From contig DRGS01000061.1 of assembly GCA_011053245.1 (NCBI GenBank), positions 1 through 21,817 of the forward strand: 21,817 bases of DNA, written 5' to 3'. How positions within the stretch are numbered: the first letter of the stretch is position 1; every line of letters starts with the position of its first letter. Below the pieces are notes generated by a model. That model had not been told where the DNA came from. It worked only from the letters and a program-made list of their open reading frames with translations, and did no database searches. Both the position numbers and the translations under genes were made by a program. The stretch comes from Phycisphaerales bacterium (GTDB taxonomy: Bacteria > Planctomycetota > Phycisphaerae > Sedimentisphaerales > Anaerohalosphaeraceae). Below are positions 8,276-16,675 of the stretch, piece by piece.

Positions 8276-11200
8276 ATGATCGATAGTAAAAAGTTGATAT
8301 TGTTAATAGTTTTAGCGGCAGCGGTTCTTCTACCTTGTTCGTTTGCCGATCAAAGCGAGCCCGCAGTTGCAAATATCCTGGAAAAAATGCCGGCGGATAA
8401 CGCAAAGATCGAGCGGGAACTTAGCGCCGAGATCATCAAAGCAGGCTCTGGAGCGATAACCACGATATGCGATCTTATCGTCCCGCCCGGAACCGGTGAC
8501 GATACAAAAGCCAGATACGCACTTAGCAGTCTCAGCTTCTATACATCACGGTCAAACGCTGACGGCGGGCGGTCGAGGTATATTGCAGTACTAAATGAGG
8601 TCCTTGCTAAGGCAACAGACAAAGAAGTTCAATCTTTCTTTATTTCACAGCTCCAATTGGTTGTTCGCGAAGAAACCGTTTCGCCTTATCTTCTAAGTGG
8701 CTACCTTAGAGACGAAAGACTTTGCGAGCCTGCAACGATGGCGTTGTTGGCGATAGGAACGGACGCCGCCGAGAAAGCTTTTCTAAATGCCCTGCGTACT
8801 GCCGACCAAAAGAATCTACCGACAATAATACATGCTCTCGGTCAGATGCAAAGCAAAGCTGCTGCCGATGCTATTTCCAAACACGCATCAAGCAAAGATA
8901 CGATAACAAGGCTTATTTCCCTGAGGGCACTTGCCAATATTGCCGACAAGTCAGCGGACAGGCTCCTTGAAAAAGCATTGGCAAAGGCTTCCGGTCCTGA
9001 AAGGGGCAGGATCGCTTCATTCTATCTGTTATATGCTCAGCGGCTAACTGAAAACAACAGGCAAAGACAAGCCGCGAAGATATGCCGCAAGCTGATAAAA
9101 AACCGAACCTATGATGTCGGTGCCAATATTCAATGTGCGGCACTGAGTATCTTAGTCTCAGCCGAAAGCAACAGGGCACTTAACGATCTGCTCGATGCGA
9201 TGGACAACAAGAGTATTAAAGTACAAGCCGCCGCACTTGCCCTTGCCGATTCTATTAAAGGGAGATTGGTAACTAATAAATGGGTCAAAAAAACGCAGAG
9301 AGTTTCTCCGCAAGTTCGCGTCCGGATCATAGACATGTTAGCCGACCGCGGCGACGGGTATGCGATGGACGCGATCACGAAGTACCTGCAAGACGAAGAC
9401 AAACAGGTGCGCCTGGCGGCGATAAAAGCAGTCGTTGCCCTTGGCGGCGATAAAGGTATCGACACAGTACTGTCTCTACTGCTAAAAACAAAAGACGCAG
9501 ATGAGATCGAAACCGTTAAGCAGTCGCTTTTGTATCTTAAAGGAACCTTCGTTATACCCGCCGTTGCAAAGATACTGCCTAAAATGCCGCCCGATCCACA
9601 GGTCGCTCTTATAGAATTTCTTGCCCTGCGAAATGCAAAGGAACATGCTGACGTAGTGTTTGACCGGGCCGAAGATAAAAACGATTCCGTAAGGCTTGCC
9701 GCATTAAAAGCCGCCGCTATCCTTGCAAGCCCCAAAGACATGGCGAAACTGGTCGAGTTTTTTGTCGATGCGAAAACGCCCGAAGATCGCGCAGCAGCAC
9801 AAAATGCGGTCGTCGCAATCGCAAAACAAATGCCGCTGAACCAGGGACGTACCGAACCGTTGCTAAATGCTATCGATAAAGCTGATGATGACAAAAAGAT
9901 ATACCTTCTGCCTGCACTGGGCCAGATCGGCGGCAGGAGAGCTTTAGTGAGGGTTTTGGCTGAGGCAAAAAGCGACAACGAAGATGTTCGCGATATCGCG
10001 ATACGAACATTGACAAAATGGACTGATGCCGAGGCAATACCCGAATTGCTTAATGTTATCGCAAGTTCAGATGTTCTCGCGCATCAGGTGCTGGCTGTAA
10101 GGGGTGTGATTCGATTGACCAAAGCTGCGAAGATATCCCCCGGTGAAAAAATCGCAATATTCGACAAGGCACTTGGGCTGGTTAAACGGCCCGAAGAAAA
10201 GAAACTTTTGATCGCCAGCCTCGGCTCTATCAGAAGGATCGAGTCACTTCAGATCGTCAGCACATATCTTGGCGATAAGTCGGTGCAAAAAGAAGCTGTT
10301 TTAGCCTCGGTAAAGATCGCCTGTCCGATCAATAAAAAGGATAAGGGGCTAAAAAATTACGAAGCAGCCGTACTGCTCAAAAGAGTACTCCAATTTACTG
10401 ACGATGTTGAATTGATAGAGAAGATCGATAAGCATATCAGCAGTATTGACGAACCTGCGGCAACACTGAAACCGACCCCGGAAGGTTTTGTTCCTCTGTT
10501 TAATGGCAAGGACCTTGCTGGCTGGAAGGGCCTCCTGGCAAAGCCGAATGACAACCCGATCAAACGTGCGAAGCTAAGTGGTGACCAGCTTGCCAAAGCC
10601 CAGGCCAAAGCGGATGAGTCTATGCGAAAGCATTGGGATGTCGTCGATGGGGTATTGCAGTTTGACGGTGACGGGTTCAGTCTTGCTACGGTTAAGAATT
10701 ACGAGGATTTCGAAATGCTGGTTGACTGGAAGATCGTTCATCCAAATGGCGACAGCGGAATCTACCTGCGAGGTTCGCCGCAGGTTCAGATATGGGATCC
10801 GGCGTTTAAAAAATTCGGTTCCGGCGGTCTGTATAATAACAAAAAGAATCCCGGCAATCCTGAGATCATTGCAGACAACCCCATCGGCCAGTGGAACACC
10901 TTTCGCATAAAGATGATCGGCGACAAGGTTACGGTTCATTTGAACGATAAACTCGTAGTTGATAATGTGACGCTGGAAAACTACTGGGATCGAAGCCAGC
11001 CTATTTTTCCACGCGAACAGATCGAACTGCAATGCCATGGCGATCCGATCCATTTTAAAAACATTTTCATCCGTGAAATAGAAGAGGGCTTTGTTTCATT
11101 ATTTAATGGCAAGAATCTTACCGGCTGGGTTGGCGATACCGAGGGCTATATCGTCGAAGATGGCAAGATCGTCTGTAAACCCGGCGGCAATCTGTATACG

Positions 11201-11656
11201 GAAAAGCAATACTCCGATTTCGTACTACGTTTTGATTTCAAACTGACTTCGGGTGCCAACAACGGCTTAGGTCTACGCACTCTGCGAGACGTTAACGCCG
11301 CCTATCAAGGCATGGAATTGCAGATACTCGATGATTCTGCGGACAAGTACAAGAACCTCAAGGAATATCAGTACCATGGCTCTATCTACGGCGTAATGCC
11401 TGCAAAACGGGGCCATCTCAAACCAATAGGCCAATGGAACAGCCAGGAAGTCATCGCAAAGGGCAAACATATCACGGTGAAACTAAACGGTAAAACGATC
11501 CTTGACGCGGATGAAGCTGATATAGATAGGGCCATCAAAGATGGAAAGACGGACGGACGTAAGCATCCCGGCCTCAAACGCACAACCGGCCATATAGCTT
11601 TTCTCGGACACGGCTCGGTCGTGGAATTTCGCAACATCCGAATTAAAACACAATAA
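8276..11656 (+). CDS. Secreted HEAT-repeat protein with two C-terminal DUF1080 (3-keto-disaccharide hydrolase-like) domains
   Basis: A 1126-residue exported protein. Residues 1-~24 form a Sec signal peptide (KKLILLIVLAAAVLLPCSFA). Residues ~30-715 are alpha-helical repeats of HEAT type, with recurring units such as VRLAAIKAVVALGG and VRLAALKAAAILAS. Two DUF1080 domains follow: one from ~736 (GFVPLFNGKDLAGWKG to the FKNIFIREI end at ~935) and one from ~936 (GFVSLFNGKNLTGWVG to VEFRNIRIKT at 1125). Both keep the N-terminal FNGK-L-GW signature, and both contain the central region with SGIYLRG or GLGLRT and the QIWD or QILDD turn. DUF1080 members fold like LamG/concanavalin domains; some hydrolyse or cleave 3-keto-glycosides. 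The HEAT solenoid probably serves binding or scaffolding. The ATG at 8276 has AGAGG upstream. It is the last gene of the cluster. Whether both domains are catalytic is unknown. Confidence 0.9.
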   Translation: MIDSKKLILLIVLAAAVLLPCSFADQSEPAVANILEKMPADNAKIERELSAEIIKAGSGAITTICDLIVPPGTGDDTKARYALSSLSFYTSRSNADGGRSRYIAVLNEVLAKATDKEVQSFFISQLQLVVREETVSPYLLSGYLRDERLCEPATMALLAIGTDAAEKAFLNALRTADQKNLPTIIHALGQMQSKAAADAISKHASSKDTITRLISLRALANIADKSADRLLEKALAKASGPERGRIASFYLLYAQRLTENNRQRQAAKICRKLIKNRTYDVGANIQCAALSILVSAESNRALNDLLDAMDNKSIKVQAAALALADSIKGRLVTNKWVKKTQRVSPQVRVRIIDMLADRGDGYAMDAITKYLQDEDKQVRLAAIKAVVALGGDKGIDTVLSLLLKTKDADEIETVKQSLLYLKGTFVIPAVAKILPKMPPDPQVALIEFLALRNAKEHADVVFDRAEDKNDSVRLAALKAAAILASPKDMAKLVEFFVDAKTPEDRAAAQNAVVAIAKQMPLNQGRTEPLLNAIDKADDDKKIYLLPALGQIGGRRALVRVLAEAKSDNEDVRDIAIRTLTKWTDAEAIPELLNVIASSDVLAHQVLAVRGVIRLTKAAKISPGEKIAIFDKALGLVKRPEEKKLLIASLGSIRRIESLQIVSTYLGDKSVQKEAVLASVKIACPINKKDKGLKNYEAAVLLKRVLQFTDDVELIEKIDKHISSIDEPAATLKPTPEGFVPLFNGKDLAGWKGLLAKPNDNPIKRAKLSGDQLAKAQAKADESMRKHWDVVDGVLQFDGDGFSLATVKNYEDFEMLVDWKIVHPNGDSGIYLRGSPQVQIWDPAFKKFGSGGLYNNKKNPGNPEIIADNPIGQWNTFRIKMIGDKVTVHLNDKLVVDNVTLENYWDRSQPIFPREQIELQCHGDPIHFKNIFIREIEEGFVSLFNGKNLTGWVGDTEGYIVEDGKIVCKPGGNLYTEKQYSDFVLRFDFKLTSGANNGLGLRTLRDVNAAYQGMELQILDDSADKYKNLKEYQYHGSIYGVMPAKRGHLKPIGQWNSQEVIAKGKHITVKLNGKTILDADEADIDRAIKDGKTDGRKHPGLKRTTGHIAFLGHGSVVEFRNIRIKTQ

Positions 11657-11693
11657 CTTGCGGAGGCATTTATACGCGACGTGCCGGATGCCG

Positions 11694-12824
11694 CTAATTT
11701 CGCCCGTCCCAAAGATAAAGCACCTCCGGCGTCGTCAGCTTATGCAGTACATCGCGGTCAAGTTTCCACAAAGCCTTACTTTCGGCCCCGAAAAAACTCG
11801 AGATCGTAAACTGCCTCGTATACTCCACCACCTTAGCGCTCTTTATGCCCGCCAGTTTCTTCGCCGCCTCGATTGCCGTTTCGATATACCCGACCTCATC
11901 GACCAGGCCATTTTCAAGTGCCTCCGGCCCGCCATAGATACTTCCGTCGGCAAGTGCCAGCACCTGTTCCATGTTGAGTTCGCTGCGTCCTTCATCGACA
12001 AGTTTCACGAATCGCGAATACGCCGGCCCGATCAGCTTCTCCTCCAAATACACACGCTGCTCGTCCGTCATTTCCGAAAACGGGCTTGGCCAATCCTTCT
12101 TCTCACCCGACTTGATCGTCACAGGGAATATACCCAATTTCTCCTCTAACAACTGTTTCAGCACAAGATGATTCATTATCACACCGATCGACCCGGTTAT
12201 CACCGTCGGCTCAGCCACGATCCTGTCGCACGCCACCGACGTATAGTATCCGCCCGACGCCGCCACCGTCTGCATGAACGCTACAACCGGCTTCTTTGTC
12301 TCTTTGCGGAACTTACTTATCTCATGGTGTATCTGATCGCTCGCCGCCACACCCCCGCCCGGCGTTACGGTCCTTACGATCACAGCCTTAACATTGCGGT
12401 CCTCTCTGGCACGCTTGATCTGTTTGCGGAACTCAGCGCTCATTTCGCTATTGATTATCCCCTCGATTTTGATAACAGCGATCTTATTGCCCGATTTGCC
12501 CTTGGCGATGGTATTTTCGTCAAACTCCTTGCCCGATCCGCCAAACGAAAACATCGACATCGCCACGATCGCTATCAAAAGCATCAGATTCATCAGCACC
12601 GAAAACCCGAACACTATCCCCAAAAATATCCGCCACCCGTGCCGTTTCCGCGGAGCCTCTGCAGCAATAGCAACCGCCATAGCCGGCCCAACTGCCTCCG
12701 CTTCCGGCACCTCAAAAACTTCATCCGGCGAATATACTCGCTCTTCCTCAGCATACTCGTCTATTTCCGCGTTTTCGTCAGTCGGCACGTTATCTTCTTC
12801 GCCGCCCATCTCATTAAAATCCAT
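11694..12824 (-). CDS. sppA: Signal peptide peptidase SppA (S49 family, short form)
   Basis: A membrane-bound serine protease that degrades cleaved signal peptides. The 376-residue protein has an acidic N-terminal tail (~1-58), one membrane helix (~65-92, ending near VAMSMFSF) and a single S49 domain. The S49 domain starts at KIAVIKIEGIIN and contains PGGGVAASDQIHHEI, the nucleophile region AASGGYYTSVACD (Ser ~190), ITGSIGV and the general-base lysine region KSGEKKDWPSPF (Lys ~243). This is the short single-domain architecture, unlike the ~600-residue E. coli protein. The longest frame would start at 12878, but that lies between the -35 and -10 boxes of its own promoter and has no ribosome site. 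ATG 12824 is preceded by AAAGGG at a good distance and is preferred. It converges on the HEAT-DUF1080 gene with 37 bases between stops. Confidence 0.93.
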   Translation of the reverse strand: MDFNEMGGEEDNVPTDENAEIDEYAEEERVYSPDEVFEVPEAEAVGPAMAVAIAAEAPRKRHGWRIFLGIVFGFSVLMNLMLLIAIVAMSMFSFGGSGKEFDENTIAKGKSGNKIAVIKIEGIINSEMSAEFRKQIKRAREDRNVKAVIVRTVTPGGGVAASDQIHHEISKFRKETKKPVVAFMQTVAASGGYYTSVACDRIVAEPTVITGSIGVIMNHLVLKQLLEEKLGIFPVTIKSGEKKDWPSPFSEMTDEQRVYLEEKLIGPAYSRFVKLVDEGRSELNMEQVLALADGSIYGGPEALENGLVDEVGYIETAIEAAKKLAGIKSAKVVEYTRQFTISSFFGAESKALWKLDRDVLHKLTTPEVLYLWDGRN

Positions 12825-12856
12825 AACAAACCCTTTCAAAATTACACAGCCCCATA

Positions 12857-12885
12857 AATGTAAGCCCATAAAACCCACATGTCAA
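12857..12885 (-). promoter_or_regulatory. Candidate promoter for sppA
   Basis: On the minus strand, TTGACA (12880-12885, perfect -35) is followed after 17 bases by TACATT (12857-12862, four of six matches). Transcription would start near 12850, ~25 bases before the preferred ATG at 12824 and downstream of the longer-frame ATG at 12878, which supports the shorter SppA. Confidence 0.55.
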
Positions 12886-12895
12886 GTATCAAACC

Positions 12896-12923
12896 TTGAC
12901 AAATCCGCCGAAAAGGCCATAAT
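12896..12923 (+). promoter_or_regulatory. Candidate promoter for the lpxL-like gene
   Basis: A perfect TTGACA (12896-12901) is followed after 16 bases by CATAAT (12918-12923, five of six). Transcription would begin near 12930, ~34 bases before the ATG at 12964. It sits back to back with the sppA promoter, ten bases separating the two -35 boxes. Confidence 0.6.
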
Positions 12924-12963
12924 AGCCAATAAACCGTACGAACTAAGGAAAAAATACGACCAC

Positions 12964-13905
12964 ATGACAAAACCGCCTAAAAAAAGAAGAAAGAAAAGAA
13001 AACGCAATCTCGTCGTTGACTATCTGCAATACATCGCCCTGCGCATCGCATTGCTGATAATTTACCGTTCGAGCATCGAGACCAATCTCCGTTTCGCCCG
13101 TTGGCTCGGCAGGCAGTTATGGCAGCGATACCACCGCGGACGCGACCGCGCACTCGGCAACCTCCGCGCAAGTTTCCCTGAAAAAGACGAGCAGTGGCAC
13201 ATCGAAACCGGTCGCCGATCATTCGAGTCCCTCGCAATGTTAGCAATGGATCTGATGTTCACCCCGCGCCTCGTAAAATATGAAAACTGGGAAAAGTTCT
13301 CGCGATACATAAACGTCGAACCTATAAAGTGGATGATGCAAGCCGGTCAGGGTGTCATCTTCGTTGCAAGCCACTACGGAAACTTCGAGATCATGGGCCA
13401 CATACTCGGCCTCTTCGATTTCGATGTCTACACAATTGCCCGTCCGCTCGACAACAGATTCATCAGCAAATATCTATACAGCATCCGCGAAAACGCCGGA
13501 CAGAAGATCATCAACAAAAAAGGAGCATCCGAAAAGTTAGCCGCCATCGCCGGATCATCGGCATCCATATCATTCATCGCTGACCAGGACGCCGGCAAGA
13601 AGGGCATCTTCGTCGATTTCTTCGGACGCAAAGCAAGCACATACAAGAGCATCGGCCTCATCGCGATACTATACAACATGCCGATCGCCGTCGTAACATC
13701 CAGAAGAATAGACGACCGCTTCTTCTTCGAGATAGAGGTCGGACGCCTCATCATGCCACATGAGTGGCAGGACAAACCGAACCCCCTCGAATGGGTCACC
13801 CAGGAATACACAAAAGCAACCGAGGACCTTATCCGCAAGGACCCGAGCCAATACTGGTGGCTCCACCGAAGATGGAAAACAAGACCAAGGTCCCAACGAA
13901 AGTAG
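12964..13905 (+). CDS. Lipid A biosynthesis acyltransferase, LpxL/HtrB family
   Basis: An inner-membrane-associated acyltransferase of the lauroyl/myristoyl transferase family that adds secondary acyl chains to lipid A, implying a lipopolysaccharide outer membrane. The 313-residue protein keeps the catalytic HX4E motif in ASHYGNFE (His ~137, Glu ~142). It also has the downstream signatures GMxxx-like ARPLDN, RENAGQKII, SFIADQDAGKKGIFVDFFGRKAS and the C-terminal WWLHRRWKTRP. It starts with a very basic tail (residues 2-14, mostly K and R) before the first amphipathic/hydrophobic helix. The open frame extends back to 12394, but that part is antisense to sppA and lies upstream of the promoter at 12896. 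ATG 12964 is the only sensible start; AAGGAAAA lies a little far upstream. The exact acyl specificity cannot be read. A phosphatidylinositol-mannoside-type acyltransferase is a less likely alternative. Confidence 0.88.
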   Translation: MTKPPKKRRKKRKRNLVVDYLQYIALRIALLIIYRSSIETNLRFARWLGRQLWQRYHRGRDRALGNLRASFPEKDEQWHIETGRRSFESLAMLAMDLMFTPRLVKYENWEKFSRYINVEPIKWMMQAGQGVIFVASHYGNFEIMGHILGLFDFDVYTIARPLDNRFISKYLYSIRENAGQKIINKKGASEKLAAIAGSSASISFIADQDAGKKGIFVDFFGRKASTYKSIGLIAILYNMPIAVVTSRRIDDRFFFEIEVGRLIMPHEWQDKPNPLEWVTQEYTKATEDLIRKDPSQYWWLHRRWKTRPRSQRK

Positions 13906-13911
13906 ATTAGC

Positions 13912-13940
13912 TTGACACGCTCGCCGCCGGAACGTATCAT
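13912..13940 (+). promoter_or_regulatory. Candidate promoter for argH
   Basis: TTGACA (13912-13917, perfect) and TATCAT (13935-13940, five of six) are separated by 17 bases, beginning just seven bases after the stop of the acyltransferase gene. The expected start near 13947 leaves a ~42-base leader before the ATG at 13989, so argH is probably transcribed independently of the upstream gene. Confidence 0.65.
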
Positions 13941-13988
13941 GCGGACTAACAATATCTTAAAGTCAAAAATTTTCGTGGAGTAAATAAC

Positions 13989-15371
13989 ATGGCCAAATCG
14001 GAAAAAAACTGGGAAAAAAGACTCGCAGGAACCCCCGACCAGATCGCAATTGATTTCGTCGAGTCGCTCTCTTATGACAAACGCCTTTACAAGTACGATA
14101 TCGCGGGTTCCATCGCCCACGCGCAGATGTTAGCCGATCAGGGACTCATTACCAAAGCTGAGTTTGCCGAGATCAAGACGGGCCTCTACGAAATATCCGA
14201 CCGCATCACCGCTGGCAAGTTCCGCTTCGACGCTGTCCACGAAGACATCCACATGGCTATCGAAGCTGCCCTTATCAAAAAGATCGGCCACATCGGCAAA
14301 AAGCTCCACACCGGCCGCTCCCGCAACGATCAGGTCGCAACCGACATGCGGCTCTGGATGCGTGACGAGATCGAGAACGTCCAGGTCCGCATCAACAAAT
14401 TGCAAAAGGCTCTCGTAAAACTCGCCGCCAAAAATACCGATTCGCTAATGCCCGCCTACACCCACCTTCAGCGTGCCCAGCCGGTTTCCATCGCTTCGTA
14501 CCTGCTCAGTTTTGTCGAGCAATTGGCCCGCGATTTCAATCGCCTCAAGCACTGTCGCAAACGTTTGAATTTCTCACCCCTCGGCGCAGGTGCCGTCGCA
14601 GGTTCCACCCTGCCGCTTGACCGTGCAGTTACCGCCAGACTATTAGGTTTTGCCGATATAATGTACAACAGCATGGACGCCGTCAGCGACCGCGATTTTT
14701 GTGCGGAGTTTATATTTATATGCTCGCTGATCTCAACCCATCTTTCGCGGCTTGCCGAGGATTGGATAATATACTCGTCAACTGAGTTTAGCTTCATCAC
14801 GACCGCTGACAAATATTGCACATCGTCGTCGATGATGCCCCAGAAGCGAAACCCCGACATGCTCGAACTGATCCGCGGCAAAACAGGATCGGTTTACGGA
14901 GCGCTTATGGCAATGCTCACTATTCTCAAGGCCCAGCCGTCGACATATAACCGCGACTTGCAGGAAGATAAGATCCACACCTTCGCCGCAGGCGATACAA
15001 CTATCGCTTGCCTCGATATGGCTGCTGCTATCGCTTCTAATACAACATTCAATACTAAGACAATCGCCGCAGGCCTCGACCGCGGTTTCCTCGACGCAAC
15101 CGCTCTTGCCGAATACCTCGTCAAAAAGAACGTCCCGTTCCGCCAGGGTCACGGCATCGTAGGGGCGCTCGTAGCCGAATGCGAAAAACAGGATAAATCG
15201 CTGAGTGACCTGACAATAGAAGAGTTCCAGACAGCCTGTGATGCGATCGAAGAAGACGTATACGACAGCCTCGGCCCCCAAAACGTAGCGAACCAATACG
15301 CCACAGAAGGAGCGGCAAGCACAGAACAAGCAAAAAGACAGATCGAATACTGGAAACATAGACTGAAATAA
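13989..15371 (+). CDS. argH: Argininosuccinate lyase
   Basis: This enzyme catalyses the last step of arginine biosynthesis, splitting argininosuccinate into arginine and fumarate in the cytosol. The 460-residue length is normal. Family features in order are KLHTGRSRNDQVATDMRLW (~residues 100-120), PAYTHLQRAQPVSIASYLL (~155-175), the LGAGAVAGSTLPLDR segment (~197-212), the fumarase/aspartase-superfamily signature SSSMMPQKRNPD with the catalytic serine (~278-290), and the YNRDLQEDK region (~319). GGAG lies six bases or so upstream of ATG 13989 (GGAGTAAATAAC). A dedicated promoter is visible at 13912. No other arginine genes are in the window, so it is an isolated arg gene as in many planctomycetes. 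Nothing is missing. Confidence 0.97.
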   Translation: MAKSEKNWEKRLAGTPDQIAIDFVESLSYDKRLYKYDIAGSIAHAQMLADQGLITKAEFAEIKTGLYEISDRITAGKFRFDAVHEDIHMAIEAALIKKIGHIGKKLHTGRSRNDQVATDMRLWMRDEIENVQVRINKLQKALVKLAAKNTDSLMPAYTHLQRAQPVSIASYLLSFVEQLARDFNRLKHCRKRLNFSPLGAGAVAGSTLPLDRAVTARLLGFADIMYNSMDAVSDRDFCAEFIFICSLISTHLSRLAEDWIIYSSTEFSFITTADKYCTSSSMMPQKRNPDMLELIRGKTGSVYGALMAMLTILKAQPSTYNRDLQEDKIHTFAAGDTTIACLDMAAAIASNTTFNTKTIAAGLDRGFLDATALAEYLVKKNVPFRQGHGIVGALVAECEKQDKSLSDLTIEEFQTACDAIEEDVYDSLGPQNVANQYATEGAASTEQAKRQIEYWKHRLK

Positions 15372-15426
15372 ACACTCACGGGAGAAGATATCGTATAACA
15401 ATGAATCTATCAGGAGCAATGTTACA

Positions 15427-16578
15427 ATGAGAAATACAGTATGTATCTTCTTTTTATTTTCGGTATTTATGTTATCGGGGTATGCTAATGCTCTTGAGAT
15501 CCTTGCTGGCCCTTACCTCCAGAATCCCTCGGAAACTTCAATGACTGTCATGTGGATTACTGACGCGAAATGTACAAGCTGGTTGGAGTATGGAACCAGC
15601 GATGCGCTCGACCGGAAAGCTTTCAACAGCCGGCATGGACTGATTGATGCCGACCAGACGTTGCATAGAATCTCGATCGATGGACTTTCTCCAGGCAAAG
15701 AGTATAAATACAAAGTCAGTTCAAAGGAAATACTGAAATTCGAACCTTATAAGGTTACATATGGTCAGGCCACTACAAGCGATACTTATAACTTCAGGAC
15801 TTTGGCTGGGAATAAAGAAAGCATGTCATTTATCGTTCTTAATGATATCCACCAGAGAAATGACATTCTGGCATCTTTGATAAAATTGTCAGAATCAAAG
15901 GCCTATGATCTGGTATTCCTCAATGGTGATATCCTGGGGCATATAGAAGATCAGCCGCAGATCATTAACCATGTTCTTAAACCCTGTTCAGATCTTTTCG
16001 CTAAGAATATCCCATTCATCTATGTCCGCGGAAACCATGAGGCAAGAGGCAAGTATGCCCGTATGCTTGGCAATTATCTGGCAACACCTTCTGGGAATTA
16101 CTACTACTCATTCGATCATGGGCCTGTGCATTTTATTGTTATGGATGGCGGCGAGGATAAAGAGGATAGCCACTGGGCATATAGCGGGCTAGTGGATTTT
16201 GACCGATACAGGGATCAGCAAAAAATATGGCTGGAAAAAGAAATTCAATCGGAGCTATTCAAAAAAGCCGTTTTCAGAATTGTCTTAATGCATATTCCGC
16301 CAACTCCATCGAAAAAGCATGGCGGGGACGATTTATATAATAAATGGGGACCATTGTTTGATCAAGGAAAGATTGATCTGGTGATCTCGGGGCATACTCA
16401 CAAATATGCAGTAATGGCTCCTGAAGCGGGGGTTCGTGACTATCCAATAGTCATAGGGGGCAGTTCCAAAAAGGGACAGGCGACAGTGATAAGAGCCGAT
16501 GTTGGCAGAAGTAAACTGAATATCGTTATGACCAGAGATGATGGTGAAGTAGTGGGGACGTACGAGATTAAACGATAG
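15427..16578 (+). CDS. Exported metallophosphoesterase with purple-acid-phosphatase-like N-terminal domain
   Basis: A 383-residue secreted calcineurin-like phosphoesterase. Residues 1-~22 are a Sec signal peptide (CIFFLFSVFMLSGYANA). Residues ~24-130 form a fibronectin-III-like domain as in purple acid phosphatases (GPYLQNPSETSMTVMWIT, LEYGTS, LSPGKEYKYKV, YNFRTL). The catalytic domain then carries all metal-binding motifs: NDIH (Asp140, His142), NGD (Asp168), GNHE (Asn203, His204), MHIPP (His289) and GHTH (His323, His325). It is therefore likely active on phosphomonoesters or diesters outside the cytoplasm; the natural substrate is unknown. The start at ATG 15427 has GGAG ten bases upstream. 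It follows argH by 55 bases but shares no evident pathway with it. Its base composition is more AT-rich than argH, hinting at a different history. Confidence 0.88.
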   Translation: MRNTVCIFFLFSVFMLSGYANALEILAGPYLQNPSETSMTVMWITDAKCTSWLEYGTSDALDRKAFNSRHGLIDADQTLHRISIDGLSPGKEYKYKVSSKEILKFEPYKVTYGQATTSDTYNFRTLAGNKESMSFIVLNDIHQRNDILASLIKLSESKAYDLVFLNGDILGHIEDQPQIINHVLKPCSDLFAKNIPFIYVRGNHEARGKYARMLGNYLATPSGNYYYSFDHGPVHFIVMDGGEDKEDSHWAYSGLVDFDRYRDQQKIWLEKEIQSELFKKAVFRIVLMHIPPTPSKKHGGDDLYNKWGPLFDQGKIDLVISGHTHKYAVMAPEAGVRDYPIVIGGSSKKGQATVIRADVGRSKLNIVMTRDDGEVVGTYEIKR

Positions 16579-16619
16579 TTGCTTGAACTTTCAAATACTT
16601 TGAATGTGCGGTCAGTGTC

Positions 16620-16675
16620 ATGAGTAATGAAGATAATATTACCGATTGGTTCGCCGCCCAAGCCCAAGCGGCGGG
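16620..16675 (+). pseudogene. Orphan duplicate of the 5' end of thiL
   Basis: The frame from ATG 16620 reads [19 protein letters not shown], almost the same as the N-terminus of the intact thiL at 19153 ([21 protein letters not shown]). At DNA level about 50 aligned bases differ at only three positions (GAT/GAC, GCC/GGC, CAA/CAG), with two in-frame three-base gaps. Homology ends abruptly at a palindrome (16676-16690), and the frame then runs into the antisense of fusA. The kinase motifs are absent, so this is a relic, not a gene. Weak similarity may extend ~40 bases upstream (TGCTTGAA and a GAATG followed by TCATGAGTA in both). It lies 2.5 kb from thiL, with fusA between the two. Confidence 0.8.

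Noticed and set aside
9130..9978. 282-codon open frame on the minus strand
   Set aside because: It is antisense to the HEAT region of the large secreted protein; its composition is serine/alanine-rich low complexity, it has no family resemblance, and the plus-strand protein is clearly real.
11658..12149. 163-codon plus-strand frame after the HEAT-DUF1080 gene
   Set aside because: It is antisense to the S49 domain of SppA, with an atypical residue composition.
12394..12963. 190-codon N-terminal extension of the LpxL-like frame
   Set aside because: This part is antisense to sppA, lies upstream of the promoter at 12896 and is absent from the family; ATG 12964 is used.
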